NCBI RefSeq assembly: GCF_003987065.1
Contig: NZ_PIPY01000014.1
Location: 1 to 55,043 of the forward strand
Source: Pseudidiomarina insulisalsae
GTDB lineage: Bacteria > Pseudomonadota > Gammaproteobacteria > Enterobacterales > Alteromonadaceae
Direction of reading: 5' to 3'
DNA length: 55,043 nucleotides
The notes under the pieces are model-generated. The model was not told the DNA's origin. It saw only the letters and a list, made by a program, of their open reading frames with translations, and ran no database searches. Position 1 is the first letter of the stretch. Each line of letters opens with the position of its first letter. A program made the position numbers and the translations under genes. Shown here piece by piece: positions 7,581-16,972 of the stretch.

Positions 7581-8576
7581 TTATACGTCTGTGGCGCCGT
7601 TTTGCGAGTCCTGTTGTAAGTAGCGCAAGCAGGTCTCAACTTCATTTGCCGATCCCAAAATGACACCTACCCGCTGATGAATATCCGTTGGCTCGATATC
7701 CATAATGCGTTGCTCGCCACTATGCGCCCGGCCGCCAGCTTGCTCGACCAGCATTGCCATCGGGTTGCCTTCATACATCAGTCGAAGTTTATATGGCTTG
7801 TTCGCTTTGCGGCTATCCCACGGGTAGGTGAATAAGCCACCGCGGCAAAGTACACGATGCACGTCAGCCACCATGGCAGCAATCCAACGCATATTGAAGT
7901 TCTTGCAGCGTGGGCCGGTGTCGCCGGCAAGTAAATCATCGATATAGGCGCGCATTTGCGGCTGCCAGTGGCGGTAATTCGACATATTGATGGCGAATTC
8001 ACAGGTCTCTGTGGGAATCTCAAGGTCTTCGTCGGTGAGCAGGAATTCGCCGACCATATGGTCAAGGGTGAAAACGCGTACGCCTTTACCGGTGGTGAAC
8101 ACCAGCATGGTTGACGGCCCGTAAAGGACATAGCCTGCCATGACCTGGTCGCGGCCAGGCTGCAGGAACATGTCGGTGCCGGTGCGGCCATCCTGGGGCG
8201 CCCGCAGCACTGAGAAAATGGTGCCGACCATGCTATTGATATCAATGTTGGAGCTGCCATCGAGCGGGTCAAAGGCAATCAGATATTTACCGTCAGCGAA
8301 ACCTTCAACAATGCCTTCTTCTTCTTCCGAAGCAACTGCGCGGACAAACTTATTCTCAAGCAAAATATCTTTTAATAACTGATTGGCAAGCACATCAAGT
8401 TTCTTTTGTGTTTCGCCCTGAATATTTTCATCAAGCGTGGAGCCAAGTACACCAGCGAGTTCGCCCTGATGAAGTCGGTGAGAAATTTCCTTGGCGCAAA
8501 TCTGCAGGGTGTTGATAACCGAGATAAGGCCTTCTTCGACATGATCACGACGTAACGTTGGAATAAAACGCTGCAT
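7581..8576 (-). CDS. fbp: Fructose-1,6-bisphosphatase, class I
   Basis: A 331-residue gluconeogenic enzyme that converts fructose-1,6-bisphosphate to fructose-6-phosphate. The metal and substrate motif [10 protein letters not shown], the EEEEG loop near residue 90 and the C-terminal [10 protein letters not shown] block identify class I FBPase. I chose the start at 8576 ([11 protein letters not shown]) because GAGGAT lies just upstream and the length then matches the E. coli enzyme. A longer in-frame reading from 8603 would add nine residues with no good ribosome site. It is divergent from mpl. Confidence 0.96.
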   Translation of the reverse strand: MQRFIPTLRRDHVEEGLISVINTLQICAKEISHRLHQGELAGVLGSTLDENIQGETQKKLDVLANQLLKDILLENKFVRAVASEEEEGIVEGFADGKYLIAFDPLDGSSNIDINSMVGTIFSVLRAPQDGRTGTDMFLQPGRDQVMAGYVLYGPSTMLVFTTGKGVRVFTLDHMVGEFLLTDEDLEIPTETCEFAINMSNYRHWQPQMRAYIDDLLAGDTGPRCKNFNMRWIAAMVADVHRVLCRGGLFTYPWDSRKANKPYKLRLMYEGNPMAMLVEQAGGRAHSGEQRIMDIEPTDIHQRVGVILGSANEVETCLRYLQQDSQNGATDV

Positions 8577-8718
8577 AACATCCTCATTTGGTGGGCTGCT
8601 CAAAATCGCGGCTAAGTTTACCGTAAAAATAGGTAAAATGCCTGCAAGAATCGCCGGAAAAGTTCACTGCGTGATACACTAAGCGCATTTTTTCGTGCTT
8701 CAATAGGTAGAAATCTAT

Positions 8719-10068
8719 ATGCACATTCATATTTTAGGTATTTGCGGCACTTTCATGGGTGGCATAGCCGCGTTGGCTAAAGCCATGGGCCATCATGTGA
8801 CCGGTAGTGATGCGCATGTTTATCCGCCCATGAGCGATCAGTTGGCAGCACTCGGCATCGAAGTTTACCAGGGCTATGATGCTGCACAATTAGAGCCGCA
8901 GCCTGATCTGGTGATTATAGGTAATGTTCTTAGCCGCGGGAATGAGGCGGTTGAGGCAGTTTTAAACCGGCGTATTCCTTATCGTTCCGGTGCGCAGTGG
9001 TTGCACGACGCGTTGTTACAGGACAAGTGGGTGCTGGCTGTTGCTGGTACCCATGGCAAGACCACCACTTCAAGTATGCTGACCTGGATTCTTGCGTTTG
9101 CCGGTTATCAGCCGGGCTTTTTAGTGGGTGGCGTTTTGGCTAATTTTGGCTGTTCCGCACAGCTGGGGAACAGTGATTTTTTTGTCATTGAAGCCGACGA
9201 GTATGACACGGCGTTCTTTGATAAACGCTCGAAGTTTGTGCATTACCAGCCCTCAACACTTGTTCTCAATAATCTTGAGTACGACCACGCTGATATCTTT
9301 CCGGACCTGGCGGCAATCGAAACGCAGTTTCATCATTTGGTGCGCATTATTCCGGGCCATGGGCAGATTATTTATCCGTCGGCTGATGAAAACCTGCAGC
9401 GGGTGCTGGCAAAAGGCTGCTGGAGTGAGCTGAAAACCTTAGGCGGCGACTGGCGCTATCGTTTAATCAGCGACGATGCGACGCATTTCGTGGTGCAACA
9501 CGGCGATGACGAAGCCGAGGTTCACTGGCAGGTGGTCGGCGAACATAACGCCAGTAATGCGGTGATGGCAATCGCCGCGGCGCATCATGTGGGCGTGCCG
9601 CTGACGGTGGCAGCTGAAGCTTTGGCGGATTTTAAAAATACCAAACGGCGCCTGGAGCTATTAGGTGAACCTGCAAATATTGCGGTGTACGACGACTTCG
9701 CGCACCATCCGACCGCCATTCGTAAGACGCTGGATGCCTTGCGCGCCAAAGTCGGTCAACAGCGTATCATTGCGGTGTTAGAGCCGCGTTCGAATACGAT
9801 GAAACAGGGCGTACACGCTGCCGACCTGGCGCCGGCGCTCGCGGGAGCTGACGCCTGCTACATGTTGCAGCCTGAAGGACTGCGCTGGCTGATTAAAGAT
9901 CAGGTGCCACAGGCTGATATCAGCCACAGCACTGATGAACTTCTCACTAAGCTGTTACGTAACTTAGCGCCGGGTGATCAGGTACTGATTATGAGTAACG
10001 GCGGGTTTGGCGGATTACACCGCAACCTGTTAAACGCATTGCAGGAGGGACAACATGGCCGTAGCTGA
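8719..10068 (+). CDS. mpl: UDP-MurNAc:L-Ala-gamma-D-Glu-meso-DAP ligase
   Basis: A 449-residue Mur-ligase paralogue that reattaches recycled murein tripeptide to UDP-MurNAc, bypassing MurC, MurD and MurE. It begins with the Rossmann-like [12 protein letters not shown], has the ATP-binding P-loop [11 protein letters not shown] near residue 110, and shows the Mur-ligase middle and C-terminal domain motifs EADEYDTAF and [11 protein letters not shown]. The length fits Mpl. It overlaps ubiX by 14 bases and should be cotranscribed with it. Peptidoglycan recycling genes anmK and an amgK-like gene lie elsewhere in this window. Confidence 0.96.
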   Translation: MHIHILGICGTFMGGIAALAKAMGHHVTGSDAHVYPPMSDQLAALGIEVYQGYDAAQLEPQPDLVIIGNVLSRGNEAVEAVLNRRIPYRSGAQWLHDALLQDKWVLAVAGTHGKTTTSSMLTWILAFAGYQPGFLVGGVLANFGCSAQLGNSDFFVIEADEYDTAFFDKRSKFVHYQPSTLVLNNLEYDHADIFPDLAAIETQFHHLVRIIPGHGQIIYPSADENLQRVLAKGCWSELKTLGGDWRYRLISDDATHFVVQHGDDEAEVHWQVVGEHNASNAVMAIAAAHHVGVPLTVAAEALADFKNTKRRLELLGEPANIAVYDDFAHHPTAIRKTLDALRAKVGQQRIIAVLEPRSNTMKQGVHAADLAPALAGADACYMLQPEGLRWLIKDQVPQADISHSTDELLTKLLRNLAPGDQVLIMSNGGFGGLHRNLLNALQEGQHGRS

Positions 10069-10678
10069 CAACGCAATTACCTTAGCGATTACCGGTGCCT
10101 CTGGTGCACCTTATGCCATGCGTTTGTTAGAATGCCTGTTGCAACAACAGCAGCAGGTGCATTTGCTGATGTCCAGCGCCGCACGCGTAGTGTTTGCGAC
10201 CGAGCTCGACTGGCAATTGCCGGCGGCGCCAAAGGCTATGGGCGATGCATTACGGTCGCGCTTCAATGTGAGCGAAACACAGCTTCAGGTCTATGGCAAA
10301 GAGCAGTGGTTTTCACCGGTGGCATCGGGGTCAGCCGCACCCAAACGCATGATTATCTGCCCCTGCTCGACCGGAACCTTGTCGGCCATTGCCTGCGGAG
10401 CGAGTAACACCTTGCTCGAGCGCGCTGCCGATGTGGTTATAAAAGAGCGCGGTCAACTGATCGTAGTGCCACGCGAGATGCCGCTGTCGGCGCTACATCT
10501 GGAAAATATGCTGAAGCTGGCGCAACTAGGAGTGACGGTGATGCCCGCTGCGCCGGGTTTTTATCATCAACCGCAAAGTATTGATGACCTGATCGATTTT
10601 GTGGTCGCGCGGTTATTAGATCATCTTAATCTGGAGCAGAAGCTACAGCCTCGCTGGGGTTATGGAGAGGAGTCCTGA
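10055..10678 (+). CDS. ubiX: Flavin prenyltransferase UbiX
   Basis: A 207-residue flavoprotein that prenylates FMN to make the cofactor for the UbiD decarboxylase in ubiquinone synthesis. The N-terminal [17 protein letters not shown]-binding motif, the central [26 protein letters not shown] block and [17 protein letters not shown] are diagnostic. A strong AGGAGG sits seven bases before the ATG, inside the end of mpl. The two genes overlap by 14 bases, suggesting translational coupling. The yadG-like gene starts six bases after the stop. Confidence 0.96.
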   Translation: MAVADNAITLAITGASGAPYAMRLLECLLQQQQQVHLLMSSAARVVFATELDWQLPAAPKAMGDALRSRFNVSETQLQVYGKEQWFSPVASGSAAPKRMIICPCSTGTLSAIACGASNTLLERAADVVIKERGQLIVVPREMPLSALHLENMLKLAQLGVTVMPAAPGFYHQPQSIDDLIDFVVARLLDHLNLEQKLQPRWGYGEES

Positions 10679-10684
10679 AACCAT

Positions 10685-11629
10685 ATGAAAGCGTTATCGA
10701 TTAAGAACTTACGCAAAACCTATAAAGGTGGCTTTGAAGCACTGAAAGGCATTGATCTGGAAGTTGCTGAGGGCGACTTTTTTGCACTGCTTGGCCCCAA
10801 CGGCGCCGGCAAGTCAACCACGATTGGCATTATCTCGTCGCTGGTCAATAAAACCTCAGGTGAGGTGAGTGTATTTGGTTATGACCTGGATACCCAACTG
10901 GTGGAGTTAAAGCGCCAAATCGGCCTGGTGCCTCAGGAATTTAATTTCAATCAGTTTGAGACAGTGCGTCAGATCGTCGTGAATCAGGCCGGGTATTACG
11001 GCGTACCGCGGGAAGTTGCGCATGAGCGTGCCGAGCACTACCTGAAGCAACTTGGGCTTTGGGATAAACGTGACGCTGCGGCGCGTATGCTCTCTGGCGG
11101 TATGAAGCGCCGACTGATGATCGCCCGCGCGCTGTTGCACGAACCCCGCCTGTTGATATTGGATGAACCTACTGCCGGGGTCGATATTGAGCTGCGTCGC
11201 AGTATGTGGGACTACCTGATTGAGATTAACAAGCAGGGGATTACCATTATCCTGACCACGCACTATCTCGAAGAGGCCGAAACCTTGTGCCGTAATATCG
11301 CTATTATCGATCAAGGCGCCATTGTCGAGAATACATCGGTGAAACGCCTGCTGACGACCTTGAACCGTGAGACGTTTGTGCTTGATATGAGTCGTAATGA
11401 CGAGCAGCGCATTGAGCCGCAGCTCGAGGGCTTTACCATGCGTCAGACCGACGATCACACCATTGAAGTAGATGTCGAGAAATCGCAGGGACTGAACAAA
11501 GTCTTTGAGCAACTTAGCGCGCAAGATATCAAAGTTATATCGATGCGGAACAAAGCGAACCGTCTGGAAGAACTTTTTGTCGATTTGGTTGAGCGCGGAC
11601 GCGCCAATAAACCCGCAGCAGGAGCATAA
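10685..11629 (+). CDS. yadG: ABC-2 type transporter ATP-binding protein, YadG-like
   Basis: A 314-residue ABC ATPase with Walker A GPNGAGKST, Q-loop VPQEFNFNQFETV, signature LSGGMKRR, Walker B LLILDEPTAGVD and H-loop LTTHYLEEAE. A C-terminal extension of about 90 residues is typical of ABC-2 exporters. Together with the next gene it forms the YadGH pair, whose substrate is not established. As in E. coli the pair lies close to the pan-folK-pcnB block, which is why I use the symbol. GAGGAG lies upstream of the ATG. Confidence 0.9.
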   Translation: MKALSIKNLRKTYKGGFEALKGIDLEVAEGDFFALLGPNGAGKSTTIGIISSLVNKTSGEVSVFGYDLDTQLVELKRQIGLVPQEFNFNQFETVRQIVVNQAGYYGVPREVAHERAEHYLKQLGLWDKRDAAARMLSGGMKRRLMIARALLHEPRLLILDEPTAGVDIELRRSMWDYLIEINKQGITIILTTHYLEEAETLCRNIAIIDQGAIVENTSVKRLLTTLNRETFVLDMSRNDEQRIEPQLEGFTMRQTDDHTIEVDVEKSQGLNKVFEQLSAQDIKVISMRNKANRLEELFVDLVERGRANKPAAGA

Positions 11630-11632
11630 GCT

Positions 11633-12409
11633 ATGGCATCGTCGTACAGTGCGATTGCGCTGAAAACTATCTGGATTAAAGAATGCACGCGATTCCTACG
11701 GATTTGGGTGCAAACGCTGGTGCCACCGGCGATTACCATGACTTTGTATTTTATCATTTTTGGTAGCATCGTCGGTGAGCGCATTGGTGATATGAGCGGC
11801 CGTCCGTATATGGAGTTTATTGTGCCGGGTCTTATCATGATGTCGGTGATTACCAACTCCTATTCCAATGTCGCCTCGTCGTTCTTTAGCGCCAAGTTTC
11901 AACGCAACATTGAAGAAATGTTAGTCGCGCCGGTATCTACGCCGGTTATTATTGCCGGTTATGTCGGTGGTGGTCTGGCGCGTGCGTTAATTGTGGCGGT
12001 CATTGTCACGCTGGTGTCTTTTGCCTTTGTTGAGAATGTCAGTATTAACCACGCCGGCATACTGGTGTTAACGGTCATCCTGACCTCCACATTATTCTCT
12101 CTGGCGGGATTAATTAATGCGGTCTATGCCAAGACCTTTGATGATATTTCCATCGTGCCGACCTTTGTACTTACCCCGTTGACCTACCTCGGTGGGGTAT
12201 TCTTCAGTGTCAGCCTGTTACCGGGTATTTGGGAAACCGTTGCCCGCTTCAACCCGATCCTCTACATGGTCAATGCTTTTCGTTATGGCTTTCTCGGCGT
12301 TTCTGACGTTGACGTCGGTGTGGCGCTGGGCGTTATCATTGTGTTCAACCTGGCATTCTTTGCCACCGCCTATACGCTGCTGCAGCGCGGCGTGGGGATC
12401 CGTTCGTGA
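11633..12409 (+). CDS. yadH: ABC-2 type transporter permease, YadH-like
   Basis: A 258-residue inner-membrane permease with six predicted helices and the ABC2_membrane arrangement. It shows the YFIIFGSIVGERIGDM segment after helix 1 and the conserved PLTYLGGVFFSVSLLPGIW near the C-terminus. It starts three bases after yadG with AGGAG upstream, and should form the membrane half of the transporter with YadG. Its stop overlaps the GTG start of the next gene, so the methyltransferase gene is part of the same transcript. Confidence 0.92.
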   Translation: MASSYSAIALKTIWIKECTRFLRIWVQTLVPPAITMTLYFIIFGSIVGERIGDMSGRPYMEFIVPGLIMMSVITNSYSNVASSFFSAKFQRNIEEMLVAPVSTPVIIAGYVGGGLARALIVAVIVTLVSFAFVENVSINHAGILVLTVILTSTLFSLAGLINAVYAKTFDDISIVPTFVLTPLTYLGGVFFSVSLLPGIWETVARFNPILYMVNAFRYGFLGVSDVDVGVALGVIIVFNLAFFATAYTLLQRGVGIRS

Positions 12410-13113
12410 GTGCTAACGAATCACGCCCGGTAACGACCAATCAGCACGGCAATCATGAGGACTTAACGCAAGTTGTCATGCGGCATTTGCGCTCGCCGTT
12501 TAAAAAGCCGATACAGGAACATAACCGTGAGGCTTTTGAACAGGCTGCGCAGGCAGTAGCTCAGTGGCAGGGGCCGGTAATTCTCGACTCCTGTTGTGGC
12601 GTGGGAGAGAGCACTGCCTGGCTGGCGCAACAGCACCCGGACGCGTTGGTCATCGGAGTCGACAAGTCGGCCCACCGATTGCAACGGCATGCAAATTACC
12701 AGACCTCTGAGCAGGGCCAGCGCTATTTGCTGGTGCGTGCTGATCTGCAGGATTTCTGGCGCCTGGCGGTCGAGCATCACTGGCAGTTAGAGAAGCACTA
12801 CCTTTTGTACCCTAACCCCTGGCCAAAAGCGGCACATCTGAGCCGGCGCTGGCATGGCAGTCCGGTATGGCCTTATGTACTGGGGCTGGGGGGCGAGCTG
12901 GTGATGCGCTCAAACTGGTTGATATACTTAACCGAGGTGGCCAGCAGTCTGGCATTGGTCAACTGTGTTGCGACCTTGCAGCCGCTGCTGGCGAAACATC
13001 AGCCAGTTACCCCCTTTGAGCGCAAGTATCAGCGCAGCGGGCAGCAACTTTGGCAGCTGGTTGCTAACCTTCCGGAAGATGGTCGCTATTTTTCAGCGAT
13101 CGAGGCAGAATAG
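12406..13113 (+). CDS. TrmB-like SAM-dependent methyltransferase
   Basis: A 235-residue Rossmann methyltransferase. The SAM-binding region LDSCCGVGESTAWLA is visible near residues 60-75, with VIGVDKS as the following acidic loop. The segment LLYPNPWPKAAHLSRRWHG corresponds to the FPDPWxKxxHxKRR block of the tRNA (guanine-N7)-methyltransferase TrmB, so it belongs to the TrmB superfamily but is clearly divergent from the canonical enzyme. The start is GTG, overlapping the yadH stop by four bases (GTGA). It may modify tRNA or another substrate; the sequence does not say which. Confidence 0.82.
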   Translation: MSANESRPVTTNQHGNHEDLTQVVMRHLRSPFKKPIQEHNREAFEQAAQAVAQWQGPVILDSCCGVGESTAWLAQQHPDALVIGVDKSAHRLQRHANYQTSEQGQRYLLVRADLQDFWRLAVEHHWQLEKHYLLYPNPWPKAAHLSRRWHGSPVWPYVLGLGGELVMRSNWLIYLTEVASSLALVNCVATLQPLLAKHQPVTPFERKYQRSGQQLWQLVANLPEDGRYFSAIEAE

Positions 13114-13153
13114 CAGCTGCCTTCAGGTGTCATGTCAGAAAAAGGATAACGCG

Positions 13154-14809
13154 TTGAGTGACAAAGTTTTTGCGGAAGTAAGTGAAGAAGCATTACTGAA
13201 GATCTTCACCTTACCCGAGGCTCCGGACTCGACCTTAGGTCGAATCGAAAAAGATCTTTCTGAGAACCTGATGGGGTTTCTTGGCGAGCATATTGTCGCG
13301 CGCGAAAAACCGCTGCATGAGATCGAGCAGAACTTCTCAGCCAGTGAAGTGCCGGAGCAGCCGCGTTATGTTTCTGACCACACCGAGTTTTTATTGAATA
13401 ACCTGGTCGCGCACTCGGTCCACACCTCGTCACCACGCTTTATCGGCCACATGACCTCGGCATTGCCGTATTTTTTGTTGCCGCTCGCCAAGCTCATGGT
13501 CGGTCTGAACCAGAATCTGGTAAAAATTGAGACATCAAAAGCCTTCACGCCGCTGGAACGTAATGTGCTGGGTATGCTGCATAATCTGGTCTACCGTCGT
13601 GACGAGAGTTTTTACCGGCGCTGGATGCACAGTGCGCAGCATTCACTCGGCGCGATGTGCTCGGGCGGTACGGTAGCGAATATCACTGCGCTGTGGGTGG
13701 CCCGCAACCTGCTGCTTAAGCCCGATAATGGTTTCGCTGGTGTCGCTGCCGAGGGCATTGCCGCAGGCTTGCAACACTACGGCTATAAGCGTTTAACGAT
13801 TATGGTGTCAGAGCGGGGTCACTATTCCCTGGCCAAAGCCGCCGATGTACTTGGCATTGGCCGTAAGAACCTGATAGGCGTCGCCACCGACGATCATAAC
13901 CGTATCCGGATGGATAAATTACGTGAGGCCTGCGAGCAGGTCGCCGCTGACGGTGGCAAAGTGCTGGCCATTGTCGGTGTGGGCGGAACCACTGAAACCG
14001 GTCATATTGACCCGTTAGCCGAGCTGGCTGACTATGCCGCTGAAATCCAGGCCCATTTCCATGTCGACGCCGCCTGGGGTGGCGCCACGCTGATGTCTGA
14101 GCAGCATCGGCAGTTGTTGGCCGGGGTGGAGCGCGCCGACAGTGTCACTATTGATGCCCATAAACAAATGTATGTGCCGATGGGCGCGGGCATGGTGCTG
14201 TTTAAAGAGCCGGGAATGGTACGAGCGATTGAACACCATGCCGAATACGTCATCCGCCACGGCTCGAAAGATTTGGGTGCGCATACGATGGAGGGCTCAC
14301 GCCCCGGTATGGCCATGCTGGTCTACTCAGCGATGCATGTGATGGGAAGGTGCGGCTACGAATTACTGATTGATAAAAGTATTGAGAAGGCCCGGTTGTT
14401 TGCCCGCTTGATTGCGGCGCAGGATGACTTTGAAGTCGTCACTGAGCCACAGTTGTGTTTGCTCACTTATCGCTTTGTTCCCAGTCAGGTAAAACAAGCG
14501 CTGGCCGATGCCACGCCGGAGCAGGTGCGGCGGTTAACCCCTCATCTGAACGCGTTAACGCGGTTTATCCAGAAGCGGCAACGGGAAGCAGGGCGCTCTT
14601 TTGTTTCGCGTACCAAGCTGAACCCGGCGCATTACGGCCGCGAACCGACCGTGGTTTTTCGTGTCGTGCTGGCGAATCCACTCACCACTGAGCAGATGTT
14701 GCGCGAGGTGCTGGAAGAGCAGCGTGAAATTGCCAGCCAGGCAGTCAGTCTGCGTGGCGCGCTGCATACTGAAATGCGGGAGCTTGGCCTACTGTCGCGC
14801 AACTATTAG
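13154..14809 (+). CDS. panP: PLP-dependent aspartate 1-decarboxylase PanP
   Basis: A 551-residue pyridoxal-phosphate decarboxylase of the glutamate decarboxylase fold, fitting the PanP group (TIGR03799-like) that makes beta-alanine from aspartate for pantothenate. The PLP lysine lies in TIDAHKQMYVPMGAG (Lys337). The HVDAAWGG motif that binds the cofactor is about 30 residues before it. I chose the TTG at 13154 because AAGGA lies seven bases upstream and the product begins MSDKVFAEVSEE. An in-frame ATG at 12965 lies inside the preceding methyltransferase gene and is unlikely. The gene points at panC, its stop overlaps the panC stop, and no panD is present in the window. Confidence 0.88.
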   Translation: MSDKVFAEVSEEALLKIFTLPEAPDSTLGRIEKDLSENLMGFLGEHIVAREKPLHEIEQNFSASEVPEQPRYVSDHTEFLLNNLVAHSVHTSSPRFIGHMTSALPYFLLPLAKLMVGLNQNLVKIETSKAFTPLERNVLGMLHNLVYRRDESFYRRWMHSAQHSLGAMCSGGTVANITALWVARNLLLKPDNGFAGVAAEGIAAGLQHYGYKRLTIMVSERGHYSLAKAADVLGIGRKNLIGVATDDHNRIRMDKLREACEQVAADGGKVLAIVGVGGTTETGHIDPLAELADYAAEIQAHFHVDAAWGGATLMSEQHRQLLAGVERADSVTIDAHKQMYVPMGAGMVLFKEPGMVRAIEHHAEYVIRHGSKDLGAHTMEGSRPGMAMLVYSAMHVMGRCGYELLIDKSIEKARLFARLIAAQDDFEVVTEPQLCLLTYRFVPSQVKQALADATPEQVRRLTPHLNALTRFIQKRQREAGRSFVSRTKLNPAHYGREPTVVFRVVLANPLTTEQMLREVLEEQREIASQAVSLRGALHTEMRELGLLSRNY

Positions 14810-15651
14810 TAGTTACGCGTAAAGGTTAGGTTGTCGATTAAGCGGGTGCGCCCTAAAAAGGCGGCAGCCAGTACCACCAGCTCTGTGTCTTCCGGGGTCG
14901 CCGGCTGCAAATCCTGCTGTCGGCGCAGTTCAAGATAATCAACCCGGAAGCCTTTATCAGCTAGCTGTTGCCGCGCTTCAGCAACCGCGATATCCGGCGC
15001 TAAGGTACCAGCGCCAACAGCATTGGCCAGCTGTTGCAATGTTGCGTACAGCGCGGGTGCCAACGCCCGCTCGGACGTCGACAAATAACCGTTACGTGAG
15101 CTAAGCGCTAGGCCGTCTTCCGCGCGCTCGGTCGGCATACCGATAATATCCACAGGCAGACTAAGGTCCAGTGTCATCAGGCGAATGACCTGTAACTGCT
15201 GATAATCTTTTTCCCCAAAAATGGCGACCTGCGGTTGTACCATGTTGAATAACTTGGCAACAATTGTGGCTACGCCGCGAAAATGTCCGGGTCGGCTGGC
15301 GCCACAAAGCAGTTCGGAGATACCGGGCACTTCAATAAAGGTTTGTGCATGTAAGCCGCGCGGGTAGACGTCGCTGACCTGCGGCGCGAAGACGGCGTCG
15401 GCACCACGTTCTGCCAGCGCCTGACAGTCTGCTTCGAGCGTACGCGGATAGCTGTCGAGATCCTCATTGGCGCCAAATTGTAATGGGTTAATGAAAATAC
15501 TGACCACCACCTGATCGCCGTGGAGCTTAGCCAGATCAACCAGTTTCAGGTGGCCTTCATGGAGGTTCCCCATGGTCGGCACCAGCACAACACGGCCACT
15601 TTGCTGACCACGCCAGCCGCGCAGTTCTTCCAGGTTCTTGAATAACTGCAT
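14806..15651 (-). CDS. panC: Pantothenate synthetase
   Basis: A 281-residue cytoplasmic enzyme that joins pantoate and beta-alanine using ATP to form pantothenate. Diagnostic motifs are VPTMGNLHEGHLKLV (the HxGH nucleotidyl-transfer signature), FINPLQFG, FGEKDYQQLQVIR and LALSSRNGYL (KMSKS-like region). The length matches the E. coli protein. It starts three bases after panB and ends overlapping the panP stop, so the beta-alanine-producing and beta-alanine-using genes are convergent neighbours. Confidence 0.97.
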   Translation of the reverse strand: MQLFKNLEELRGWRGQQSGRVVLVPTMGNLHEGHLKLVDLAKLHGDQVVVSIFINPLQFGANEDLDSYPRTLEADCQALAERGADAVFAPQVSDVYPRGLHAQTFIEVPGISELLCGASRPGHFRGVATIVAKLFNMVQPQVAIFGEKDYQQLQVIRLMTLDLSLPVDIIGMPTERAEDGLALSSRNGYLSTSERALAPALYATLQQLANAVGAGTLAPDIAVAEARQQLADKGFRVDYLELRRQQDLQPATPEDTELVVLAAAFLGRTRLIDNLTFTRNY

Positions 15652-15654
15652 TGG

Positions 15655-16452
15655 TTACCCCTTAAAGCTGTGTTCGGGACCCGGAAAGCTGCCATCTTTG
15701 ACCTGTCGTACATAAAGCTCTACGGCAGCGGCAAGATCGCCCGCTTCGGCAAGAAAGTCTTTGACGAATTTAGGCAGATAGTCGCTGTTCAGGCCAAGCA
15801 TGTCGTGCATGACCAGAATCTGACCGTCACAGTCCTTACCGGCGCCGATGCCAATGGTCGGAATCGATAGCTGCTCGGTGATGCGCTTGGCTAAAGAGGC
15901 AGGAACACACTCCAGCACTAACATCTGCGCGCCGGCTTCTTGTAAGGCCAGTGCCTGACGCAAGGTATTTTCCGCAGCGCTGGCTTCCTTTCCCTGCACC
16001 TTATAGCCGCCAAGTACATTCACCGACTGTGGTAATAACCCCAAATGCGCACAAACCGGAACGCCGTGTGTCACCAGTTGCCGGATAGTGTCCAGCAACC
16101 AGTCGCCGCCCTCCAGTTTGACCATATTCGCTCCGGCCCGCATGAGTGTTGCAGCTTCCTGACAGGCCTGCTCAGGTGTGGCATAACTCATAAACGGCAT
16201 GTCAGCAATGACAAAGGCTTCGGGCGCGCCGTTACGCACGGCACGGGTATGATAGGCGATATTTTCGGTGGTCACCGGCAATGTACTTGAAGCGCCAAGC
16301 ACGACATTGCCCAGCGAGTCACCCACCAGCATAAAGTCGACGCCATGTTGGCTGAATAACTTGGAAAATGAAGCGTCATAGGCCGTAAGAGAGGCAATTT
16401 TGTCGCCCTCAGCTTTCATTTTTGCGAGTTTGGCGATGGTCATTGCAGCCAT
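15655..16452 (-). CDS. panB: 3-methyl-2-oxobutanoate hydroxymethyltransferase
   Basis: A 265-residue enzyme that forms ketopantoate from ketoisovalerate and methylene-tetrahydrofolate, the first committed step of pantothenate synthesis. [27 protein letters not shown] at the N-terminus, [18 protein letters not shown] and [21 protein letters not shown] are family signatures. The Mg-binding acidic residues are present. AAGGA lies six bases upstream of the chosen ATG. It sits between folK and panC in the E. coli order. Confidence 0.97.
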   Translation of the reverse strand: MAAMTIAKLAKMKAEGDKIASLTAYDASFSKLFSQHGVDFMLVGDSLGNVVLGASSTLPVTTENIAYHTRAVRNGAPEAFVIADMPFMSYATPEQACQEAATLMRAGANMVKLEGGDWLLDTIRQLVTHGVPVCAHLGLLPQSVNVLGGYKVQGKEASAAENTLRQALALQEAGAQMLVLECVPASLAKRITEQLSIPTIGIGAGKDCDGQILVMHDMLGLNSDYLPKFVKDFLAEAGDLAAAVELYVRQVKDGSFPGPEHSFKG

Positions 16453-16492
16453 GTTCAGTCCTTACCGCAGTGCTAAAGATGCTTCGATTGTA

Positions 16493-16972
16493 TCAGGTAA
16501 TTTTTACTAGGTCATGATTGGGGAGATCGGCGACCAACTGCTTCACCTGACGGCCATTGGGCAGCACCAGATCATTGGCAATTTCAGCCAGCGGCACCAG
16601 CACAAAATCGCGTTGACTCAGGCCCGGATGGGGAATGGTCAGACGTGGCAACGCCAGCTCTAATTCGGCAAACAACAGCAGGTCGAGGTCGAGGGTACGC
16701 TCGCCCCAACGCCGGTTACGCACACGGCCAAACTGCTTCTCGAGCGCTTGCAGATGATCCAGTAAATCCAGTGGGGCCAGCGAAGTCTGCGCGCGTAGCA
16801 CAGCGTTCACATAATCGGGCTGATCCTGAGGACCCATCGGCTTACTCCGATAAAAACTGGAACACTCAACCTGCGCCAGATGAGGGTCATCACGCAGTTG
16901 TTGCAACAATTGGGTCAGGGTAGCCACCGGCTCACCCAGATTGGCACCTAACGCAATAAACACGGTTTTCAT
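16493..16972 (-). CDS. folK: 6-hydroxymethyl-7,8-dihydropterin pyrophosphokinase
   Basis: A 159-residue kinase of folate synthesis that transfers pyrophosphate from ATP to hydroxymethyl-dihydropterin. It opens with FIALGANLGEP. The catalytic segment RNRRWGERTLDLDLLLF contains the DLDLL metal-binding aspartates, and IPHPGLSQRDFVLVPLAEIA follows. Its ATG overlaps the pcnB stop (ATGA), so translation is probably coupled to pcnB as in E. coli. Confidence 0.97.
   Translation of the reverse strand: MKTVFIALGANLGEPVATLTQLLQQLRDDPHLAQVECSSFYRSKPMGPQDQPDYVNAVLRAQTSLAPLDLLDHLQALEKQFGRVRNRRWGERTLDLDLLLFAELELALPRLTIPHPGLSQRDFVLVPLAEIANDLVLPNGRQVKQLVADLPNHDLVKIT

Noticed and set aside
10907-11524. 205-residue open frame antisense to the yadG gene
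   Set aside because: The plus strand carries all ABC ATPase motifs in this interval. The antisense frame has none.
12965-13153. Longer reading of panP starting at the ATG at 12965
   Set aside because: It lies within the end of the TrmB-like gene, has no family similarity over the extra 63 residues, and the TTG at 13154 has a well placed AAGGA.
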